From Sipunculus nudus (lineage: Eukaryota; Annelida; Sipuncula; Golfingiida; Sipunculidae): DNA of 64,000 bases. Position 1 is the first letter of the stretch; every line of letters starts with the position of its first letter. A program made the position numbers and the translations under genes. Positions 22,657-33,950 of this stretch are shown one piece after another. Where the stretch lies: contig CM049312.1 in the NCBI GenBank assembly GCA_026874595.1, positions 71,084,929-71,148,928 of the forward strand, given 5' to 3'. A model generated the notes under the pieces. It searched no databases. It saw only the letters and a program-made list of their open reading frames with translations, and was not told where the DNA came from.

Positions 22657-22984
22657 ATGATCACTCTTCCGTGAGCGGAAAAAAAACTGCTTCAGTTTAA
22701 ACAATGTAAGCCTTTTCCTTGGTCGCATTTCCTGCGCGAGGGTAATATCCGTGTAGAAAATCAATTAAGCGGTGCGTGATTTTGGAAATGGGACATAACA
22801 ACGATTTTTCCCCGGGATAATAATTCTTTGAGGAAAAACAATTGTTTTTCCGTAACACTATCCATGGTCATATTATATGATGTGATACAATTTCGAGTTA
22901 AAACCTCATGTTTGGTAAAATTTCACAAACATGTCTTTAAATTTATATTATTTTGTTATTGTTATTATTATTTTTGTTAGACCT
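22657..22984. other. Intergenic, no gene seen
   Basis: Moderately AT-rich sequence between the LTR element and block C. I see nothing assignable. Confidence 0.4.
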
Positions 22985-24735
22985 TCAAGCTGAAGGTCAA
23001 CGCCCCCCTGCAATCCAAACCTCAATTATTTTCTGTCTGTGTGGGCTGCAAAGAGACATTTCGTAATATATGTGTATAAAAATCAAATAAAAATTCTTTC
23101 AAATGTAAATGTCTGTCAGTTATTATTATGGATGCAGTTCAATATACCGGGAAATATCCTAGTATACTTTATTTTATAATAATGTTAAATAATACTTGGT
23201 TATAGAGTATTTGATAATTATATCTATACATTACTGAAATGTGTCAGGATTTATCCAATATGTAGGAGTGAATTTCTAGAATACAAGGAATATAAAGTAG
23301 TTATTTTCCATATTATATAATATTGCTCTTACACAATAACGCATAATAACAGGACTCATACTACATATAGCAGACATTTTGTATCACTCTATATCATTCG
23401 ATATATATCTCACCCTGATTTTAATATGGCCACCATTTATCCAGGATGGCGAAAGAAACAAATTCACACCTCCATATTTAGTTACCTTATGGTCAAAAGT
23501 TATAAAGTATTTTTGCCAAAATCTATATGCAAATTCGACAGAACCTTATGGGACATTACAGCATACACTAATACTACTACGGTTTTGTTTGCAAGGACAA
23601 ATCGTTAGGACTTTTGCTGTTATTTGTTCACAGTAGACCATAGACTGAGACAACATTTTAATGTATTGTTTTTTTAGTTAATTACTCTGCAATGACGAGA
23701 GTTTTACCGTATTTATGAATGCAGATGTGAAAGTCCAAGATACTGAGAGTTTTGTTATCCCATACATTTTGTACATGATTGTTGGTTCGTTAATAGCCTG
23801 TTTAACTTGGCTTGACAGTTCTTGAGTGGATTATGTAGAGGTATTTTAAATAATTTCACTATGAAATAACAAGAATTTACTAGTATTTATGCAGGTAATA
23901 TTAAAGAAACTAAAGTACATGTGTATGTCCTCCCCCAGTATCTATTTAAAGTCAAAGATACTGGTGCTATGTGATCCAAACATTCCGTACATGATGAACG
24001 AACTCCTGATAGTCTGTTATGTCTACCTTCACAGTTCTGGATTTGATTCAGAAGAAATAATTCTGGCTCTTTTTTTTTTTACTATTCAAATGACTTGTGT
24101 TCCCTGGTATTTATAAATCCAGATAAAATAAAAGGAATTGAACAGCATGTGTATGTGGTTTCCTGTTATCACATTTTGTACGTGACGGTTGGTCCCCAGG
24201 CACCCTGTATATTCTGCCTTGTGATTCTGGAGTGGATTATATACAGGTATTTCTAGTAATTTCACTTTATAAAGACTAAAGTTAACTAATATTTATGAAT
24301 GCAGGTAACATTAAGAAATTGATCAATAAACATATCAAGTTCCAGGATAAAAGGATCACTCCATCTTAAAGAAAACACTTAGACACAAATACAGAAAAAG
24401 CGCCACCAGTCTCATATCAAATTGAACGCGTTCGTAGTAACTCTTGCTTTAATTACTGAGAAACTGGATCTTTTGTTTAACATTCTTTTAAATATGGCCC
24501 ACTAGCAGTGAAATGTGACAAACTATTATTGTTAATTATCAACTGAAAATGTAACGTGTACATGTTTCATGTACTGTTATATCCTATATCTGATTGAGCG
24601 AGGGATGACGACCGCATGAATCGGGCAAATTGTTAATGTAATATTTGTGACGATATGACTGTAATTTTGGCCGATTATGTTCAAAATCTGCATTCCATTA
24701 GTTTTAAAATTTAACTTTTGGTTAATTTTGTCGGC
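22985..24735. repeat. Block C, copy 1
   Basis: This is collinear, in diverged form, with 54470-55042 and 58620-61520. Anchors are 'aaagagacatttcgtaatatatg' region (23050), 'tttgtttgcaaggac' (23587 against 59196), 'gactgagacaaca' (23644 against 59272), 'actggatcttt' (24464 against 61256) and 'aattgttaatgtaat' (24628 against 61421). Inside it, a unit beginning 'agtatttatgaatgcag' repeats three to four times at steps of about 180-230 bp (23700-24330); the same internal repetition is seen at 59340-59830. No gene was recognised. Confidence 0.8.
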
Positions 24736-24738
24736 ACT

Positions 24739-24740
<2 letters not shown>

Positions 24741-24783
<43 letters not shown>
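24741..24783. repeat. (AT)n microsatellite
   Basis: An alternating AT tract at the end of block C. Confidence 0.95.
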
Positions 24784-24786
<3 letters not shown>

Positions 24787-27759
24787 AAAATTGCATTTCA
24801 ACTTGCGTGGCACGAGACTAAGAAAAACATATTTGAAAGCGAGAAAAACGCCGTTGTACCAAGGTGTCTAAATTTTTACAGGAAATATTCATAAGCATAA
24901 CTTTAAAAACAAGAATGCTACCTTATATACATAAATACATTTTTCAGGCATTTATAGCTTTTATTCTTTTTTCCTCAGGTAGTTTATTACCATGCACGTA
25001 AATTACCTACCTAAATTCAGGGGATTTACAATGAGGTAGATATATTTCAAACAAAAGGTAGAAATTTCAGCATTAACATTAGTTTTTATTTTTAAACTAA
25101 TGGTTATTTTGTGCTTAAACACATTGAATAAAGATGGTCTTGAACGATTAAACAGGAAAATCTAACTAAGTGCCAGACATTTCTGAAACGGCAGGGTTAG
25201 ACAGATTTGTGATTAACGTAAATAACATCATACACTGCTACCATACACAAACAATAAAATACAGGTAACAGTAATCGTAGCATCAGCAATTGCTTAACGA
25301 AAATATAGTCTATAAATGCCTGTTGCTACCATCAGCTAATAGCCCTGTCTGCTCCAATTATGATTAAAGCATCTCATATATGAACAGAACAAGTTTGTTC
25401 AAGGGTTTCCTAGCAACCTGGTAAGGATAATTGGAGGAGATATGTCAAACCATTCATCATATATATGCATAACGTATGACAAACGAACGCAATTATAGGT
25501 GGCGCCACCTGTCCTGTATACAAGAAACCTATCCAAGATGAGTGGACTTGAAAAAATGTCAGGTAGAAACAATAAAGCACAACCAAGATATGTGAGATTT
25601 TTATCCCTGAAAGACGAAGTGACGGACACCATGGAAAAACGATTGTAGGTGGTGCATCCATGCTTGATTTTGAGGTAAAACTATCCTCGATGTTTGATGA
25701 TGCAAAATGTTAGGTCCATCCACAGAAACACTTTTCGGATATTGGCGAACTGTATTCAACACACACGTACGAGTTGACAGAATGTGAGGACTGTGGTCAG
25801 TTTTCTCTTAAGTCAGACAACCTGCCGTCTGCTGCACTTATAATCAAGAGCTGACATGTTAAGACAAAAAGGCTTCTATCAGCATGCGGCATAGAACTAA
25901 GTCGAACTTTTGTACTACGGATCTGTGTTTTTACGGGTTTTTTTATCAGTGACTCTCTGAAAAATGTCAGTCATGAGAGATGACTGGCCGGCAGCGTCCT
26001 TTTTTAATATAGTGGACTTTTGCCTGAAAGTGTCAGGCCAGAAAACTGGGTGGTCGTTCTACAGCTAAAGTATAGTTTACTTAATTTTGGAAAAAAGACC
26101 TTAATAGACACAATTTAATCCCTGGGAAAATTTAGAGTCGGTCCGGTGACCGGAAACAAAGGATCTTTTCTTGGCCTAATGTATATACAATATCTATTCT
26201 AGAAGCAATGTGATATCTATATACTACTACAATTGTCCTGTTTGCTTTTTGTATGTTTGTTTGTCCAAGAAATCCTACCGAAACGGGAAATGACAGTGGG
26301 CCAGTTTTGCTATTAGTCAGATGCTCTTACTAACGGAATGCATACCAGTTTCTCCCTTCCACTAAAACAGGACTGAATTATCGGCAGCATCACATCACAG
26401 GTCTGTTGCACAATATCACACCGCTTTCCACCTTGGTGTTGCTGACCTTCACCCTGGCCTATCACCACAAAAACGTTAATAATCGAGTTTCAAATCGAGC
26501 ACATGACGTCGCTACTTGGCAGCCTTGCAGGTCTTGGAAATTCGCTACTTTACGGGTATCGGGACACGGTACGTGGCGATACACCTTTCCTCTGCAATGG
26601 GACACAATGGGTCCCCATTATCGAGTTATCAATTAAAAAAATGTTATTAAATGAAGGTTGGTCAAAATGATTTTAGAAAAAAATAGAGGCAGCTAATATT
26701 GTTTGCAAGGTTTATTCTAAGTGTTATAGGAAATGAATCAGATATGGCATTATGCTTTTTTTGTATATCCTTAATCAGCATTTGAAAATTAAATGTAATT
26801 TCTACTGGCTTTTCGGATCACGTTCAGTATTATGTACGTTTCCCTTTCTCCGTATAAAACAACACTTGAAGACATATAGCTTGGAGAAAGATTGAGACCC
26901 TTCTTAGGTATTTATATGTGTCTGGTGACATTTCCGCTTCATCCGCTAAACATGGTGCACATAATATAACACGCATTATATAAACGTAGATTTATATGGT
27001 ATAACACACATCATATAACACACAGATCTATTTGTGGAAAAAAGTGAAACTATTAAGAAACACTGTCAGTAAATATCTATCAATATCGATAAATCAAGTT
27101 ACCATACAGCCTGAAAACATATTTTGATAATATTGGTTAAAGCAAAAATGCATACATAATTTTTCACCAAAAGTTATGAAAGAAACATTAGTAGCCGTTC
27201 ATGGAAAAAAATACAATACTTTTTAAAAAGTATAAAGTATCAGCAGTTGAATCCCAACAATGCAGGTACAATAGGCTTTCATGCAATGAAGCCAGGTGTA
27301 TTGAGACGCCATCTGTTGTTACACTTTATCATCACGTTTTTGACAAGAATGATACCTGCCTGGAACTATAAAATAAAACCCTTTTATCAATTTGTTATCA
27401 AACTATTCAAACACAATGACTGCGTAATGTTATCAACTTTATCATGAGAGTAAAGAAAATTTTACTAAATATCGAACTTCCCCGCCCAAAATATATCAAG
27501 ACTGTTCCTGATAGCAGTATTATCCTCACTTTTCATATTGCATTAAACAAAAACTCAACAGCTTATTAAATGTTGATGCTAAAATTTCAGGGTTCCCATA
27601 ATACAAATTCCTAATTCAGGTTGGTTTTAATGTGTACTCCTGCGCTGAAATGGTAAATTTAAGCTTCCTTCCTATTTAGGCTTGATCAATATATTTCTTT
27701 TAACTCTTTCATGACCACTTTTCCCTAAAAAAATAATAGTATTAATTTCCCTTCTGGTG

Positions 27760-27760
<1 letters not shown>
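24784..27760. other. Unique AT-rich DNA, no gene supported
   Basis: No splice-consistent or domain-bearing coding signal was seen on either strand. The ORF at 26406-26636 gives no recognisable motif. A perfect 14-bp palindrome, AGGTGGCGCCACCT, lies at 25497-25510. Confidence 0.45.

Positions 27761-27762
<2 letters not shown>

Positions 27763-27800
<38 letters not shown>
27763..27800. repeat. (GA)n microsatellite
   Basis: A pure GA tract. A shorter GA run follows at about 27937-27948. Confidence 0.95.
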
Positions 27801-27804
<4 letters not shown>

Positions 27805-28189
27805 ATTCGACATAAAAGTAAAGTATACATACAAAATATATTTAATATGTCAATAATTTGGTTTTTTTATGTCTGGAGACTGTTGTTAAGGATTTTTATC
27901 CGCTACACAACAGCCACCTGTGTATGACACATGGAAAGAGAGAGAGAGAAAATAAGTACGTAAATATAAATATGGAGGTTAAATAAATATACATTTCTTA
28001 ATTTTTGAGACTATATTATTTAACGTAAATATTAATATGGAGGTTAAATGATAATACATTTCTTTATTTTTTAGACTATATGTTTTAATGAGGAAATTTG
28101 TGAAAAAACTGGGAAAATTTACAACTTGAATTACTGAAATTAGTTTATTTTTACTTAGACTCATTTTTGTTACTGACGTTACAGTTTTC

Positions 28190-29430
28190 TAGAGGCTTTT
28201 GTATTTATATGACTTGATAAAATGTTGTTTGATGTAGCAAAGCAAAACCTTGAAGACTAAGAGTGACGATTTTGTCAACAATAATTTGGTCGGCTTCATT
28301 TATGACTTTGGGTGTAATGTTTCTCATATAGCTGTCTGCTGTCTTAGTTCTGGTTAAATTTGTAATAAGTGTATCTTTATGTCTCCGGTCATGTTTGTGT
28401 GTCATGGTCCTTGTTGAAAATCAAATGTTTGTAAATATTTTGGTAGCGCTTCATGGCAGTAATTATATTAAAATTTTAATATATTTAGTCTAAAGAAGTA
28501 ATTAATTTTAAGGATTTTTAATGATTTAAAAATTGGTTCAGTGTGGTATTGTATTTGCTATTTGTGATAATTCTTATGGCTTTTTGAGTTTCTCTAATGT
28601 TTTAATATCAAATCCATTTATCAGAATTCCATAGTTTAATTGTGATAGAATAAGAGTACCATATATAATTTTAAGTATATGAATAGGTAGGTAATGTTTT
28701 AATTTATTTAGGATTCCAATATCTTTTGAGATTTTGGTTGCAACTTTGTTTATGTGTGATTGCCATTTCATATGTTCTTTCAGTGTAATACCTAAAAATT
28801 TGAAATCTGAAACCTTGTCTATAGGTTTATTATTTCTTTTTAGTTCAGGGCTTTCTTCTTGTATGTTCTTAATTTTGAGAGTGAAACATCATGAATTTAC
28901 TTTTTTTACATTTAATTAGTTTGTTAGCGGTTAACCAGTTATGCACTTTGTTTAATCCATTGTTGATGATGTTTTGGCCTTTAAGTTTATTGTAACTTGC
29001 TAAGGGGTTGAAAAATGTTGTGTTATCTGCATAGAGAATGAAGTTAAATAAGCTGCTGCTGCAATGATGAATGTCATTCACATATATTAAGTATAATAAG
29101 GGACCAAACATTTATCCGTGGGGCATTCCAGTGGTAATAAGGTATTATGTCCTTTAAAATCAACATATTCAACTCGGTTTGTTAGATAATTAATTTACCA
29201 TAGCAGGGTCATTTTCCTTCAATGCCATATGATTCTAGTTTATTAATTAGCATGTTATGATTTAATGTATCAAATGCTTTTGATAAGTCGATATAAATAG
29301 AGATCGAGGGGTGTGTTTCCATGGTCAATTTGTGTATATATTCTGTCTGCTAGTTCTAATATTGCAATTTTTTTGGAGAATATTATAATTAACATTTTTG
29401 CTAGTTTAGGGGTCTATGTTTAGTTTATCA
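28190..29430 (-). pseudogene. Non-LTR retrotransposon RT fragment (Jockey superfamily)
   Basis: On the minus strand, pieces in several frames follow the normal RT order. The first is ILELADRIYTQIDHGNTPLD (about 29370), then LIKSI--TLNH-like residues, YLTNRVEYVDFKGHN (about 29190), GPLLYLIYVNDIHHCSS and FILYADNTTFFN (catalytic A-D-D degraded to A-D-N, about 29030). Next come WLTANKLIKCKKSKFMMFH (about 28890), WQSHINKVATKISKDIGILN (about 28770) and THKHDRRHKDTL with VINEADQIIVDKIVTLSLQG (28405-28205). The 5' part, with the endonuclease, is missing. The element is dead. Confidence 0.88.
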
Positions 29431-29490
29431 ATATTTTTTTTTAATTTGATAAGTCAATGTAGATAATGTGTCTATTGATTGAGTAGAGAT

Positions 29491-29555
29491 TACGTCACTA
29501 CGTCACTACGGTGTGACGTCACTACGGTGACGTCACTTTGCTGGTTCTATAAAAG
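29491..29555 (+). promoter_or_regulatory. CRE-like repeats plus TATA box
   Basis: Two perfect TGACGTCA palindromes (29514-29521 and 29528-29535) and two further ACGTCAC half sites (29492, 29500) form a 14-bp periodic cluster. TATAAAAG follows at 29548-29555. TGACGTCA is the CREB/ATF site in animals. No downstream protein gene was recognised within the next kilobase. It may be a relic promoter of a mobile element or of an unseen transcript. Confidence 0.5.
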
Positions 29556-29579
29556 TGTGCAAATACACAGACATGGGGA

Positions 29580-29651
29580 ACTGCTGTAGCTCAGTGGATA
29601 GAGCGAGCGGCCGGCAATCGTAAGGTCATGGGTTCGATTCCATTCGGCAGT
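29580..29651 (+). tRNA. tRNA-like sequence (probable pseudogene or SINE head)
   Basis: Seventy-two bases fold partly as tRNA. The acceptor stem ACTGCTG/CGGCAGT pairs fully with one G-U, and the D arm GCTC/GAGC is perfect. A box TAGCTCAGTGGA and B box GGTTCGATTCC are intact. The anticodon arm pairs only 4 of 5 with two G-U, base 33 is C instead of T, and the T stem has mismatches. The reading at 34-36 would be GGC. A working tRNA is therefore unlikely. It is framed by a 10-bp inverted repeat, AATACACAGA (29562-29571) and TCTGTGTATT (29663-29672). Confidence 0.5.
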
Positions 29652-29721
29652 GAACCGACTTTTCTGTGTATTCATTTTCTGTTTTCGTACAACGAACCAG
29701 CATTGCTATTCATTCTTCTTT

Positions 29722-29726
<5 letters not shown>

Positions 29727-29776
<50 letters not shown>

Positions 29777-29780
29777 AAAG
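29727..29780. repeat. (AT)n microsatellite
   Basis: An alternating AT tract with one TTT interruption. Confidence 0.95.
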
Positions 29781-30399
29781 AATATCGAATTATTTTTTAA
29801 ACTGTCACTATTGGTTTTGTATGTTTTCTGTAGGTTTTTAAAAAAAAATTCAAAATAGAATAAACAATTGGAAATAGGCCTAACAGCTATGTAATAATAC
29901 CAGTTTAAACAGAAGGTCCCTACTGATAACTTAAGTTGCAAACATTTGGTAAAAATACCTTTTCTGCATATTCACTATTCAGTGAGGAAACGTGGGCCAA
30001 AATTGAACCAACATAAGTAAAACTTTAAAGGGACTGCTTTTTGCACACAACCCCAAATGAATGTCTCATCCACTCATTGCAAAGGTAATTTTTTTTTTCT
30101 GAAAACTTCATTTTTTCGTACAGCCAGGACAATAAAGTCTGTCTGAGAGACAATTGACAGACATTGGCCATCCCTCTATAGTCTATACGTCAGAAAACTC
30201 CCTCAAAAGGCCTAATAAAATTGACAAGGATAAATAAATATACTGAGTTTTACCATAATTCATATACCAAACTTTTGAGAAAATGGTACAATAGCAGAAA
30301 TTTATACAATACAAATATACAAACAAGTGACCCATGGGTAATTACGCTCAGCTCAAATGAGATATACTTACAGAAAACCAAGAAGCCCAAGTCACACAT
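29781..30399. other. Intergenic, no gene seen
   Basis: AT-rich sequence with poly(A)/poly(T) runs. Nothing was recognised. Confidence 0.4.
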
Positions 30400-31100
30400 T
30401 CACGGTACTGTGTACCTTATCCTCCGGATAAGGTGCTATAATCCGTATCAAACCGTGGTGGTCCCTAAATATTTTGACAGGAAGATTGAGGACTACGGTT
30501 GTGCTAGGGCTTCTCTATGTTTTCCTAAGGTTTCGCCACGACCACACCGAGGCTGAAGCCGATAATTATACGGACGATTTTGCGGAAAAATGCAGGTGGT
30601 CAACAGAAGAACAGTCTCGGCACACGCAATTACAATTCCATGGATCATCAGGGTATTACTAAGGTTATTTAGGGTTTATCAAGGTTGCCCATGGTTCTGC
30701 TACGGTGTCTGTGCAGAAGTGCTACGATTCATTACCTGACGGTGGTGATTGCTATATATTTGAATATTCTGCCAGGTATTATTTCTCCAACCGATTCTAA
30801 GAGGACCAAATTGAAAACTATTAGACGGAGCGGCCTTTACAACACCCGCCTGCTATCATCAGTCATCATAGGTGCAGTTCTCTCACGATCATCCCCGGAC
30901 CACTACGGATCGCCACCGAAGCCTGTGCGGTGTTATAACGGCGAGGAGGCTTGTACCTGGGTGAGGCAAAGGTTACACTAAGCTGCAATTTAACATAAAT
31001 CATTAGGGTGGGACTAGGGTGGCCACGAAAGTTTTAAACAGTTTAAAACTACTTAAGCAACCTGCGGATCACCACGGATAGTCCCTGATCGGTATAGTTA
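30400..31100. repeat. GC-richer block with 10-11 bp periodic CTACGG/AAGG words
   Basis: Words such as ctacgg, gctagg, cctaagg, gccacg, caccgagg, caagg and catgg recur every 10-11 bp at about 30485-30555 and 30648-30705. Related 'ccactacggatcgcc' and 'atcaccacggatag' occur at 30900 and 31070. A 9-bp hairpin (ACCTTATCC, loop TCC) lies at 30414-30434. Short ORFs here (30221-30556, 30474-30662, 30685-30981) look like by-products of the composition and show no domain. Confidence 0.45.
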
Positions 31101-31660
31101 GCAGTGGGACTCGCCAAGGACCCCATAAGATGCCCCCAATTTTAAACACCAAATATTGCCGTCGCCATAAACCGCAAATAAGTGACTTAAGCTTGAGAAA
31201 GGGATTCTGTGTGATCAAGGTCCCGCGATTCTGTGCGGGCCGAAATAACGTATTTGCGGGAGGGGCGGGCACATTCAAAACCATCTTGATATCCTTAAAT
31301 GTTTCATGAACATATAGAATGATGATAATTGTATCTCTGAGATTTTCCATAAGTGCACAACAGCTGATGTCTCTATATTAAGCTATGCGTTTGATTGACC
31401 TCTCAGAGAAGGTTCTAATTGCCTTGTTATAACCTGTCTCTAGGCGTCAGTGTAAGCATAATATTTTACAGGTGTTTTTTTTTTACATGTTTTCACCCTT
31501 TTAGAATTTTAAAGCGCAAAGCTTGGTCTAATCCTAATTTTCCATTGGTGTAAACCTAAGAATGAAACTTACCAGCGACAAGCACACACATAGTAAAATT
31601 ATTGTTAAAGCTTCCAGGCAGTTGCTTCATATGAATATATGCATATGTAGTGTGCATATA
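31101..31660. other. Intergenic, no gene seen
   Basis: A minus-strand ORF at 31350-31069 has no recognisable motif or splice context. Confidence 0.35.
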
Positions 31661-31662
31661 TA

Positions 31663-31663
31663 A

Positions 31664-31712
<49 letters not shown>
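31663..31712. repeat. (AT)n microsatellite
   Basis: An alternating AT tract. Confidence 0.95.
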
Positions 31713-31713
<1 letters not shown>

Positions 31714-33155
31714 CCAAATATCTGAACAAGCAAATAGAAATAAAGTTTTACTGTTTACCAATGATCTATATAATCAAGTAATGATTTTATGAAATATCCT
31801 TTGACATACTGAGTTGAAGAATTCAAAATGAAATGCGTAATTGTTGCGTATTTTCATTTTTTTTTTAATTTTTAGTCGGTATGCAGGAGAAGAAATTATA
31901 CTTAGATAAGTTAAACCTCGGACTAAGTAAAAAAACTGGGTAAAGGCCAGAGGTCCCGGGTCAGGAGCTGGAAGACCCGAGGTCAGGGGTAACGCTTGGG
32001 TTTCAAACTTCACAGGTATCGCTGCAAAAATACAGATGTTATTTTAAGGAATGATGTAAATTTTTAAAAATGTAGCCCTTTCAAAATTATATTTAGGATT
32101 TTGAACATATAATAATTTAAAATTAGAAAATGTTTTTAAACTAATAGCTTCTTCCTCCTGGTTTACAAGATTTGCAATTACATTTGAAATTCCTATATAT
32201 GAACAGTGGAAACACTCAGGCAAAGAAAAGGATCTTGACTGGATCAAGATGACCACATGTTATTCATATAAAAGCCATCACTGAATTATATACTTGCTGC
32301 TACATAAATTATCAAAAATAGAAAATTGCTCATTTCCTTGTCTGTTTGTGTTACCTTAAATTGAGAGGGTACTATTTTCTAAGCAATTTAAAAAAAAAAA
32401 AATTAAATATATTCTATTCAATCTAAACAGAAATAAAAATTTTAATGTAAAAAAAATATCGATTCTTCTAATATATGCTTAATGCCTAGAAAAAAATGAC
32501 TTAGAAGTATGTTTAATATGACCGCGACGGAAATTATTATAAAACAATATATTAAATTTTTAAAAAAATATTTTAAAATTTTTCACACAATAATGAACAA
32601 CAGTTTGTATCCTTTTCTTGGTCTATCAGTACCTATATCCTCAAAGAAGGATAGATCTTCTCTTTATCAAACGGTAAACGTTCAAACAGTTGTATACCAT
32701 GACAGTGACCTTGTCTACCTTTTACAAGATATAAGACATATTCACATTTGCACGAGTACCTTACCATCTTTTGCCCAAAACATACAACTGCCAACAAAAA
32801 TAAAATTTATTTTTATATCGGGTGAACGACACACAGCTCTGTGTTTTATATCTTTTGTCACCCGCAAGGTTATTCTAACATCTATTTATGAGACATCACC
32901 ATAAGCTGTTAAATGTTAATAAATAAGAATTATTTTTACCCACCTCAAAGATTGAATTCAAAAATTGATTGATTATTTGCTTTAAGCTAGAATATATTCT
33001 TAGTATTAAAGTATATGTAATGAAGGGATATAAAATCGATCGAACGATAACTTCAATGAAACGCTTTGCACAAATCTCTACCTTATATTCGATTTTTTTT
33101 TCTTCTTCCGTACCCGGGAATTCATATGTGCCGGATAATACACAAAACTCTGTAG
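31713..33155. other. Intergenic, no gene supported
   Basis: The longest ORF here (32509-32904, 131 codons) shows no domain and lies in AT-rich sequence. It is kept out of the gene list. Confidence 0.4.
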
Positions 33156-33340
33156 ACCAGCGTTGGGTCTAAAAGTACTTGTACTCATAGTACTCGTACT
33201 CATGAGTACTTTTTAAGTACTGAGTACTCGTACTCGAGTTCTTTTTAAAAATCACGAAAGTACTCATACTTGTACTCAAGCACTTTGACAGTGCTCGGTA
33301 CTCAAAAGAGTACTTCATGAGTACTTTTGGGTATTTCAAA
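33156..33340. repeat. GTACT-rich degenerate repeat, possible hAT terminal region
   Basis: The sequence begins 'cagcgttgggtctaaaagt' and then repeats AGTACTCGTACTC-like words on both strands for about 180 bp. A CAG-GTTGGG terminus followed by subterminal AGTACT clusters is usual for some hAT-type DNA transposons. No second terminus, transposase or 8-bp duplication was found, so this is at best an element end. Confidence 0.45.
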
Positions 33341-33807
33341 TTTCATTTACATTTGTGAATAAACTTTAATCTCAATTTATAATATAAGTTATAGTTTATT
33401 ACAGTATATAATAGTAAGATATAATATAATATAAAATATATAACATAATAGTACTTCAGGTAATCCAGCTGTTATTATAACTGAAACTATTACAACATTT
33501 TTGCTTTGATTACTACTACTCTTACTTTAACTTGGCTTCTATTACTAATACTATTACTTTTATTTAATATAACATATCAATTGAACTATTTTATCAGCAA
33601 GATCAGTACAATATAGTTTTCAATAAAACATTAAATGAGGCAAATTCATACTTAGTAATATTATAAGAAAAAGTCTTATTGTTGAAAGATCCCAAAATAA
33701 AAAAAAAAAGTTTAGGTTTGCCACAATTCAATACAATTAAATATTATCAAAACCTGTTCAACACAACTCAGCAGTGCTCTAGGGCCTGGGCTAATCAAGC
33801 TTGAATT

Positions 33808-33810
<3 letters not shown>

Positions 33811-33896
<86 letters not shown>

Positions 33897-33950
33897 TTAG
33901 ATATAGATATAGATATATATATATATATATAAATATATATATACACAATT
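33811..33950. repeat. (CT)n(AT)n compound microsatellite
   Basis: A CT run at 33811-33840 passes into AT-rich tracts interrupted by ACAT and AGAT. Confidence 0.95.

Noticed and set aside
26406-26636. 76-codon ORF with a somewhat higher GC content
   Set aside because: No recognisable domain and no supporting neighbour; a chance ORF cannot be excluded.
29580-29651. Functional tRNA-Ala(GGC)
   Set aside because: The anticodon and T stems are imperfect and base 33 is not T; kept only as a tRNA-like sequence.
32509-32904. 131-codon plus-strand ORF
   Set aside because: Low-complexity AT-rich start, no motif, and no splice or promoter context.
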